A model generated the notes under the pieces. The model searched no databases, was not told the origin of the DNA, and saw only the letters and a list, made by a program, of their open reading frames with translations. Shown here in pieces: positions 34,141 to 40,400 of a stretch of 64,000 bases of DNA. Both the position numbers and the translations under genes were made by a program. Source of the stretch: Lacrimispora sp. 210928-DFI.3.58 (GTDB lineage: Bacteria; Bacillota; Clostridia; Lachnospirales; Lachnospiraceae). Numbering within the stretch: the first letter of the stretch is position 1; each line of letters starts with the position of its first letter. Where the stretch lies: the NCBI RefSeq assembly GCF_020554865.1, contig NZ_JAJCIC010000018.1:1-64000 (forward strand), written 5' to 3'.

Positions 34141-34189
34141 AACGGAGCATTTATCAGGCGGGCAGTCTGGTATGTGCTCCGTTGTTTTT
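34141..34189 (+). terminator. Leader terminator (attenuator or tRNA terminator)
   Basis: AACGGAGCA (34141-34149) pairs perfectly with TGCTCCGTT (34175-34183) and is followed by GTTTTTG. It could end tRNA-Ala transcripts from upstream, or attenuate the acetolactate synthase transcript from the promoter at 34104. No leader peptide or antiterminator pairing was recognised. Confidence 0.65.
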
Positions 34190-34231
34190 GGTTTACAGAA
34201 TGCAGAAAGGAATATTACAGAGGGAAGAGAC

Positions 34232-35899
34232 ATGTCAAAGATTGCGATGAAAAGGGAGAGAAATACAGCGGACTTTATGGTCCAGTGCCTGGAGGAAGAA
34301 GGAGTAGAATATATCTTCGGTATTCCAGGGGAGGAAAATCTGGCGGTGATGAATGCCATTGAAGAATCCGATATCCGTTTTATCACGGTGCGCCATGAGC
34401 AGGGGGCGGCATTTATGGCAGATGTATACGGAAGGCTCACCGGAAAGGCAGGCGTATGCCTGGCAACATTGGGGCCTGGGGCTACCAACCTGATCACAGG
34501 CGTGGCGGATGCTGACAGCGATGGTGCGCCTTTGGTGGCGATCACGGGACAGGTGGGAACGGAGCGCATGCATATTACCTCTCACCAGTTCCTTGATCTG
34601 ACAAAGCTGTTTGAACCAATTACCAAGAGGACGAAGATGGTGGTGCGGCCTGATACCATGGGCGAGATCGTCCGTCTGGCCTTCAAATATGCAGAGAGCG
34701 AAAAGCCGGGGGCAGCCCACATTGACCTGCCGGTAAATATCGGAAAAATGCCCGTTGCGGATACAGAGAAGCCCTTAAAGAAGAAGATCGCGCCCAGGGA
34801 GCTGGCAGAGCTGGAGTTTATACAGGACGCAGCCGGCCTGATCTTCCAGGCCAAATCTCCGGTGATCCTGGCTGGAAGCGGCGCAGTGAGGGCAAGGGCG
34901 GCAAAAGAGCTGACAAAGTTTGCCCAGAAGCTGAAAATCCCGGTGATCAATACCATGATGGCAAAGGGCATTATCCCATTTGACAATCCCTATTCCATGT
35001 GGACCATCGGCATCCCTCAGGCGGACTATCAGAATAAGATCATGGAAAAGGCAGACCTTGTCATTGCCGTGGGATATGATATTGTGGAATACGCTCCGGC
35101 CAAATGGAACGGGGACGGAAAGCACTCCATCATCCATATCGATGCCAGGCCTGCCCACATCAACAAGCTGTACCAGCCGGAGGTCGAGGTGGTGGGAGAC
35201 ATCTCCGATTCCCTGGCCCAGATAGCCAGAAGGACAGCCAGGAATGCAGAACCCCAGGAGGCGTTGGAGATCAAGAAGGCTATGGTGGAGGAATACCGCC
35301 AGTATCAGGAGGATCCCTCCTTCCCCATGAAGCCCCAGAGAATATTGAGCGATATCAGGAAGGTAATGGGGCGGGATGATATCCTGATCTCCGACGTGGG
35401 CGCCCATAAAATGTGGATCGCCAGGGATTACCAGTGCTATGAGCCCAATACCTGCATCATCTCCAACGGCTTTGCCACCATGGGGATCTCTGTTCCCGGA
35501 GCCATGGCGGCAAAGCTGGTAAACCCGGATAAAAAGGTGCTGGCAGTCAGTGGAGACGGCGGCTTCATGATGAACTGCCAGGAGCTGGAGACAGCCAGGA
35601 GAGAGGGGATCCCCTTTGTCACCCTGATCTTCAATGACTCCAGCTACGGCCTGATCAAATGGAAGCAGATGGACCAGTATGGGAAGAGCTGTTTTGTGGA
35701 CTTTACCAATCCCAATTTTGTGAAGCTGGCAGAGAGCATGCACATGATCGGCTACAGGATCGAAAAGGCCGAGGACCTGGTGCCTACCCTGGAGAAAGCC
35801 TTCCGGCAGACAGTGCCCGTGCTCATTGACTGTCCGGTGGATTATTCGGAGAATACGAAGCTGACGGAGCATTTGAGGGAGCTTATGGGGAAGCTGTAA
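34232..35899 (+). CDS. alsS: Acetolactate synthase, catabolic AlsS-like
   Basis: 555 residues. A thiamine-diphosphate enzyme joining two pyruvates to acetolactate. The ThDP Glu lies in FITVRHEQGAAFMADVYGR; the ThDP/Mg motif is SGDGGFMMNCQELETA with NDSSYGLI. Length and sequence style fit the AlsS/BudB branch, and no small regulatory subunit gene follows; FAD-dependent IlvB cannot be ruled out by eye. AGAGGGAAGAG precedes the ATG. The open frame continues left into the leader terminator but is not coding there. Confidence 0.85.
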   Translation: MSKIAMKRERNTADFMVQCLEEEGVEYIFGIPGEENLAVMNAIEESDIRFITVRHEQGAAFMADVYGRLTGKAGVCLATLGPGATNLITGVADADSDGAPLVAITGQVGTERMHITSHQFLDLTKLFEPITKRTKMVVRPDTMGEIVRLAFKYAESEKPGAAHIDLPVNIGKMPVADTEKPLKKKIAPRELAELEFIQDAAGLIFQAKSPVILAGSGAVRARAAKELTKFAQKLKIPVINTMMAKGIIPFDNPYSMWTIGIPQADYQNKIMEKADLVIAVGYDIVEYAPAKWNGDGKHSIIHIDARPAHINKLYQPEVEVVGDISDSLAQIARRTARNAEPQEALEIKKAMVEEYRQYQEDPSFPMKPQRILSDIRKVMGRDDILISDVGAHKMWIARDYQCYEPNTCIISNGFATMGISVPGAMAAKLVNPDKKVLAVSGDGGFMMNCQELETARREGIPFVTLIFNDSSYGLIKWKQMDQYGKSCFVDFTNPNFVKLAESMHMIGYRIEKAEDLVPTLEKAFRQTVPVLIDCPVDYSENTKLTEHLRELMGKL

Positions 35900-35926
35900 A
35901 GAGAACTATGATAAGGTTTTATGGCC

Positions 35927-36859
35927 TTAGGAGGAGCACCCGCTGCATCCGGAGCACCCGCCTCCCTGCCGGGGAGTACCAAACACAAGCTCATGGAGCT
36001 TCCTTCCGGTGGGAGTGGCTGCCAGGCCGCCTTCTGCTGTCTCCTTCAGCGCAGAGGACATGGACTCTCCGACCTTTTTCATGGTCCAGATGACCTCATC
36101 GGCGGGAATAGCGCTTTCGATGCCTGCCAGAGCCAGCTCTGCAGCCACAAAGGCGCCTGCCACGCCGGAAGCATTCCTTTTGATACAGGGGATCTCCACC
36201 AGTCCGGCAACGGGATCACATACAAGGCCCAGGATATTTTTCAGGGCGATGGCAATGGCGTGTTCCACCATCCCTGGTGTGCCGCCTGCCAGCTCTACGA
36301 TAGCAGCAGCTGCCATGGCAGCCGCGGAGCCGCACTCCGCTTGGCAGCCGCCCTCAGCGCCAGCCAGGGAAGCATTGTTGGCGATCACCATGCCCACGGC
36401 AGAGGCAGTAAACAGGGACATGACACAGTCCCGCCTGGAGCAGCCCTTTTCCTGCTCCATGGTGAGAAGGGCCGCCGGAAGGATGCCGCAGCTTCCGGCA
36501 GTTGGGGCAGCCACAATACGCCCCATGGAGGCATTGAGCTCTGAGACGGCCAGAGCGCGGTAGAGAGCGCCGGACAGGAAGGAACCGGTCAGACTCCTTC
36601 CGCTTTCTGAAACCTGGCGCATTTTAAAAGCACTGCCGCCGGTGAGTCCGCTGGTACTTTTTAAATGCTCATCACAGCCAGGGGCAATGCATTCTGCCAT
36701 AACCTGGTAGTTTGCCTCCATTTGACGGTAGATGGTTTCCTCCGGCAGCTCCATCTGCTCCGCCTGCTGCTTTAATACGATAGCAGAAATGGGAAGGCCC
36801 CATGTTTTGGCTGCCCCTGTGATGGAGGCAACGGAAGAATAATGAAAGTCTAATTCCAT
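35927..36859 (-). CDS. sdaAA: L-serine dehydratase, iron-sulfur-dependent, alpha subunit
   Basis: 310 residues. It deaminates serine to pyruvate with a 4Fe-4S cluster. Motifs: GRIVAAPTAGSCGILPAAL, GAEGGCQAECGSAAAMAAA, and LVCDPVAGLVEIPCIKRN, which together contain the cluster Cys. The protein ends with an unusual GGGCSGCSGCSS tail of extra cysteines after the usual end (LHELVFGTP). It is translated after sdaAB from the same minus-strand transcript, 103 bases apart. Confidence 0.93.
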   Translation of the reverse strand: MELDFHYSSVASITGAAKTWGLPISAIVLKQQAEQMELPEETIYRQMEANYQVMAECIAPGCDEHLKSTSGLTGGSAFKMRQVSESGRSLTGSFLSGALYRALAVSELNASMGRIVAAPTAGSCGILPAALLTMEQEKGCSRRDCVMSLFTASAVGMVIANNASLAGAEGGCQAECGSAAAMAAAAIVELAGGTPGMVEHAIAIALKNILGLVCDPVAGLVEIPCIKRNASGVAGAFVAAELALAGIESAIPADEVIWTMKKVGESMSSALKETAEGGLAATPTGRKLHELVFGTPRQGGGCSGCSGCSS

Positions 36860-36962
36860 AAGTGTTTTCCTCGTCTTTCTTCACTGTTCAGTAAATTCAT
36901 TCCCGCGGCAGCGGGCAAAGCGGAATTACGCCGCGCAAGCAGCCAGCCGCCGGAAAACCTGG

Positions 36963-37622
36963 CTATATGGGCTGCAGCATGGTGCTGGAGTACACATTGT
37001 CCAGAGTTTTGATTTTTTCATTCAGCTCCTCGCCGAACAGGCCGTCCACCTCAATTGTCATGACAGCCTCGCCGCCCCGTTTCTGGCGGGACAGCCGGAA
37101 ATTGCAGATATTGGCCCCGGCCTCTGCCATCACCTCTGTCACGGAAGCGATCGTACCAGGCGCGTCTCTGTGCAGCACGATCAGGGTGGTCTGCTGCCCT
37201 GTAATGGAGACTGCCATGCCGTTGACCTCTGTCACGAGGATATTTCCGCCGCCTACGCTGCTTCCAAGCAGGGAAACCTGCCGCCCGGTGGAATCTGTCA
37301 GGGTGACTCTGGCTGTATTGGGATGGGCTCCGTCAATGTCTCCAGTGGAAATATTCACCTGAAGCCCCTGTTCCCTGGCAAGCTCCGGCGCCTGGCGGAT
37401 GCGGCTGTCGTCCGTTTCCATGCCCATGATACCGGCGATCAAAGCTTTATCCGTACCATGCCCTTTATAGGTTTTGGCAAAGGAGCCGTGGAGCAGAATA
37501 TCCGCCTTTACAGCAGGAGCGCCGAGAAGCGCCCTGGTAATACGTCCGATCCTCGCTGCCCCTGCTGTATGGGAGCTGGAAGGCCCGATCATAACCGGCC
37601 CCAGAATATCAAATACGTTCAT
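36963..37622 (-). CDS. sdaAB: L-serine dehydratase, iron-sulfur-dependent, beta subunit
   Basis: 219 residues from the ATG at 37622 (AAGGTGG upstream). The first part has the signature GPVMIGPSSSHTAGAARIG; the last ~75 residues form an ACT domain (TLIVLHRDAPGTIASVTEVM) that in the family binds serine. It pairs with the alpha subunit downstream. A TATAAT (37678-37673, minus) lies 50 bases before the start with only a weak -35 (TTCCCT). Confidence 0.93.
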   Translation of the reverse strand: MNVFDILGPVMIGPSSSHTAGAARIGRITRALLGAPAVKADILLHGSFAKTYKGHGTDKALIAGIMGMETDDSRIRQAPELAREQGLQVNISTGDIDGAHPNTARVTLTDSTGRQVSLLGSSVGGGNILVTEVNGMAVSITGQQTTLIVLHRDAPGTIASVTEVMAEAGANICNFRLSRQKRGGEAVMTIEVDGLFGEELNEKIKTLDNVYSSTMLQPI

Positions 37623-38046
37623 AAGAAGTATTCCACCTTTCTGTCGATACATGTATAGATATACTTCCCTATATTATAAATGAAAAAACGGGGATAGGGA
37701 AGAAAAAACGTTCTCCTCTTAAAAAATTTGGAATTCGCTGTCATACTATAAAATAGGAAAGAGCATATTCGGAAGGTATCCGTCATTCGGGCGTGAACCT
37801 TTTCTTTTTGATGAAAATACAAAAAATTACGTATTTGAACAGAAAATACAGTCGGGAAAAGAGCTGGAATTAGAATAGTTACCTGGGCAGACGGTTACAA
37901 AGGCCCTGACCAGCTATAGGTGTATCGGCATTTGCATGCTGGCCAGCATAAGGGCTTGTAGGGATTCTGTTTTTGAGGTATTATAAAAAAGTATTTTGTG
38001 GATATGATTGAAAATATTATATGTTAGCAGATGATAGAAGGAGCCT
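37623..38046. other. Intergenic region with a short duplicated remnant
   Basis: AT-rich, no supported gene. The stretch from about 37862 (GCTGGAATTAGAATAGTTAC and onward for ~36 bases) is nearly identical to 39034-39069, the 3' end of the decayed AAA/nuclease gene. It is probably the last trace of a second copy. The serine dehydratase promoter region occupies 37660-37705. Confidence 0.45.
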
Positions 38047-38631
38047 ATGGATTTTGTAACTGACTTATACAACTACTATCCGGAAAGCCTGTCTGATTTT
38101 TGGAAGGGCGCTGTTATTGCTGTTATGATTCTTACAGGGGCGGCGGTCTGGAGAATGTATTGCGTGAAGCTGGCGAGCAAGGGCCAGGCGATTGCGTTGA
38201 CATTGCTTATTACTTATTTATTTTCCGTATACGCCGCTACGGTGTTTTCAAGGCCTGTGCATGCGGATTATTCCTATGAGCTGCTGCCCTTTTGGTCGTA
38301 CCGGGCGATCCGGGGGGGCGAGAAGAGCCTGATAAAGGAGAATTTTTATAATGTGTTAATGCTTATGCCGGTGGGACTTCTGCTTCCTGCGGGCGGCGTA
38401 TTTGAGTTTACCATGAAGTGCAGGCATAAGCGCAGTGCACTATCTGCCGGATATGAGAAAAAGAATGCTTTCTATACAATATTAGCTGGCTTTCTTGTCT
38501 CCTTATCTATTGAACTGATGCAGCTGATCTTTAAACGCGGCTTGTTTGAATTTGATGATATGCTGCATAACACGATAGGGACGGCGATAGGCTATGGGAT
38601 TTATCTGGGGATCAGATGTCTGTGGTATTAG
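38047..38631 (+). CDS. VanZ-family membrane protein
   Basis: 194 residues with about five membrane helices. The VanZ signature is clear near the end: SLSIELMQLIFKRGLFEFDD, then HNTIGTAIGYGIY. VanZ in enterococci gives low teicoplanin resistance; chromosomal VanZ-like proteins are widespread and mostly uncharacterised. AGAAGGAG lies very close (three to four bases) to the ATG. No van resistance genes adjoin. Confidence 0.85.
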   Translation: MDFVTDLYNYYPESLSDFWKGAVIAVMILTGAAVWRMYCVKLASKGQAIALTLLITYLFSVYAATVFSRPVHADYSYELLPFWSYRAIRGGEKSLIKENFYNVLMLMPVGLLLPAGGVFEFTMKCRHKRSALSAGYEKKNAFYTILAGFLVSLSIELMQLIFKRGLFEFDDMLHNTIGTAIGYGIYLGIRCLWY

Positions 38632-38730
38632 GAAAAGTGTATCAACGGTATGGTCAGGCTTAGAAGGAAATATTTGGAAATAATGTGTCAGTGATAATCT
38701 CGGTGTGTAATTTGCTATTATAGGCTTTTA

Positions 38731-39051
38731 ATGATAAAATCGAAGTATGCTGGGTGGATCATCGATGATGAGGTTCGGGAGATGCTTCATTATTACGGGC
38801 AGGATGAGCATTATGAAACGGTAAAAGAGTGGTATGCTGGCTACCGGTTCGGAAATGCGGATGTTGGCATTGTGATCGAGGGAAAGTATGCAAAAAGTGG
38901 GAAAGAGGAAGCGGAGTGCAGGGAAGCTCTGAAACAGATCATTAATAAGCGGTATATGGATTCACTGCACCAGGCTGGGATCCATAGGATACTGAAGTAT
39001 GGAATTGCCTGCAACACAAAGAAATGCCGGGTTATGCTGGAAATAGAATAG
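38731..39051 (+). pseudogene. Internally deleted AAA-ATPase/PD-(D/E)XK (DUF1703-type) gene
   Basis: 106 codons. The first ~40 (DDEVREMLHYYGQDEHYETV, KEWYAGYRFG) match the middle of the AAA_lid/DUF1703 family. The rest (GIVIEGKYAKSGKEEAECRE, then GIHRILKYGIACNTKKCRVM) match the C-terminal nuclease end. The section normally between them is missing at NADVGIVIEG. There is no ribosome site before the ATG. These two-domain proteins are common, often degraded, in gut Firmicutes and are suspected in mobile-element defence. Confidence 0.65.
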
Positions 39052-39097
39052 TTATCTGAGCGGACGGTTATATGGAAGGTAGGCAGCGGCGGCTTCA

Positions 39098-39156
39098 AAA
39101 AAGCCCGGAAATCGGCGGTGTTCTTAAGAACATTTTGCAGGATTTCCGGGCTTTTT
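39098..39156 (+). terminator. Long-stem hairpin terminator
   Basis: A perfect 16-bp stem, AAAAAGCCCGGAAATC (39098-39113) with its complement at 39141-39156, closing a 27-base loop that holds TTCTTAAGAA. The A/T ends make it effective in either direction. It isolates the SEDS-NACHT pair from upstream transcription. Confidence 0.75.
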
Positions 39157-39208
39157 GCAGATTATGGGTGTAACACAGAAGGAATATCCTCATATTTTGA
39201 AAGAAATG

Positions 39209-39237
39209 TTGTTCTTTGTCGATCCAGACAGTATAAT
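39209..39237 (+). promoter_or_regulatory. Possible promoter of the SEDS-NACHT pair
   Basis: TATAAT (39232-39237) is perfect; the -35 TTGTTC (39209-39214) is weak; spacer 17. A purine-rich leader follows. Confidence 0.45.
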
Positions 39238-39294
39238 AAGGAAGGGGGGAGAGGGGGATTTCTTCTCTTGTATGGAAGTACTGGAGGTTATGGC

Positions 39295-40395
39295 ATGGAA
39301 TTTGAAAAATCAGAGAATGGTTCCGTTGATAGAGAGGATAATGTTCTTTATTATAGTGGAAGGATGAAGAAGCGGATGCTGTTTATCCCTGTGGCTCTGA
39401 CCTTTGGGGGAATTTTCTTTCTTTATCATATGAATAATACGATTGAAATCTTTGGTCCTGCATATTTTGCGGAAAGACAGGGGGCTGGTATGGTATTGGG
39501 ACTGTTCCTTGCTCTTCTGATATCCAGAATCGATTATCATTTGGTTGCAAAAATATCTCCCTGGATCCTGCTGGCCTGCATCTGCTTGATCCGGGCCGGG
39601 GAGTACGGTTTCGCTCCCGTACATACCGGACGAGATAACATGTGGCTTCAGATCGGTCAGATCGACCAGCTTCGCGTCAGCTTTCGGGAGCTTATAATGA
39701 CAACGGCGTGCGCCATGACAGCAAAGCTGGCAGTCCGCAAGAAGGGGGAGCGGGTTGGCTGGGATTTCCTTATACAGTATATGCTGGTGGCTTATGCATT
39801 TGTACTTCTCCACAGTCTTTACGGGTTTATGATGTATACTTTTATGGTATGCGCGATCCTTTTTATAAAATGCCCAAAGCTTGCAGGGGCTGTTTTCACG
39901 GGAATACTGATACTAGGTGTGATGATAATATTGGATTCATACGAGATGAGGGAGGATTCTTTTCTTGGCATGGCCCAGGAGTCCGTCTATGCCATGGCTT
40001 CAGGAGGCTGGTTTGGGATAGGCCTGGGCTCTCAGACAGCGGCCTTTCATATGGATGAGATGCAGAGCAGCTTTATTATGTCTGGGATCGTCCGGGAGAT
40101 CGGCTGGTTGGGAGTAAGCTCGGTACTTCTTATATATCTCGCTTTCTTTTGGGATGGGGTAATGATCGCTTTTAAGGCCGCCGACAGGCTTGGATTTTAT
40201 CTGGCCGCTGCTATAATGGTAACATACATGATCAGACTTGGACTGAATCTGCTGATATCCGTTGATCTTATTCCATATACGCCGGTAAGCATTCCTTTTA
40301 TAAGCTACGGCGCTTCGGTCCTGTTAAATGATTTTATTCTGGTGGGAATCCTGCTGAGCATTTCCAGAAACAGCCCGGAACCAGCAGGGAGGTAA
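39295..40395 (+). CDS. SEDS-family (FtsW/RodA/SpoVE-like) protein lacking the catalytic Asp
   Basis: 366 residues, about ten membrane helices; GGAGG lies seven bases before the ATG at 39295. SEDS motifs are recognisable: ASGGWFGIGLGSQTAAFHMD, the following FIMSGIVREIGWLGV, and PFISYGASVLLNDFILVGIL. Counting back from the SYG tyrosine (residue 338) by the 79 residues that separate it from catalytic D262 in E. coli RodA lands, without gaps, on Ser259; RodA reads HTDFIF, here QSSFIM. Glycosyltransferase activity is therefore doubtful. It ends five bases before the NACHT gene. The closest role may be lipid II binding or scaffolding, which is inference. Confidence 0.8.
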   Translation: MEFEKSENGSVDREDNVLYYSGRMKKRMLFIPVALTFGGIFFLYHMNNTIEIFGPAYFAERQGAGMVLGLFLALLISRIDYHLVAKISPWILLACICLIRAGEYGFAPVHTGRDNMWLQIGQIDQLRVSFRELIMTTACAMTAKLAVRKKGERVGWDFLIQYMLVAYAFVLLHSLYGFMMYTFMVCAILFIKCPKLAGAVFTGILILGVMIILDSYEMREDSFLGMAQESVYAMASGGWFGIGLGSQTAAFHMDEMQSSFIMSGIVREIGWLGVSSVLLIYLAFFWDGVMIAFKAADRLGFYLAAAIMVTYMIRLGLNLLISVDLIPYTPVSIPFISYGASVLLNDFILVGILLSISRNSPEPAGR

Positions 40396-40400
40396 GGAAC

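Noticed and set aside
33956..34150. Minus-strand 64-residue frame (NGPDGIRTHGLCVANAALS)
   Set aside because: It is the antisense of tRNA-Ala, a well-known false gene in annotations.
34775..35872. 365-residue minus-strand frame opposite acetolactate synthase
   Set aside because: Antisense shadow; the plus gene has all ThDP motifs.
38047..38631. VanZ-like gene as glycopeptide resistance locus
   Set aside because: No vanHAX, vanRS or ligase genes nearby; chromosomal VanZ homologues are common.
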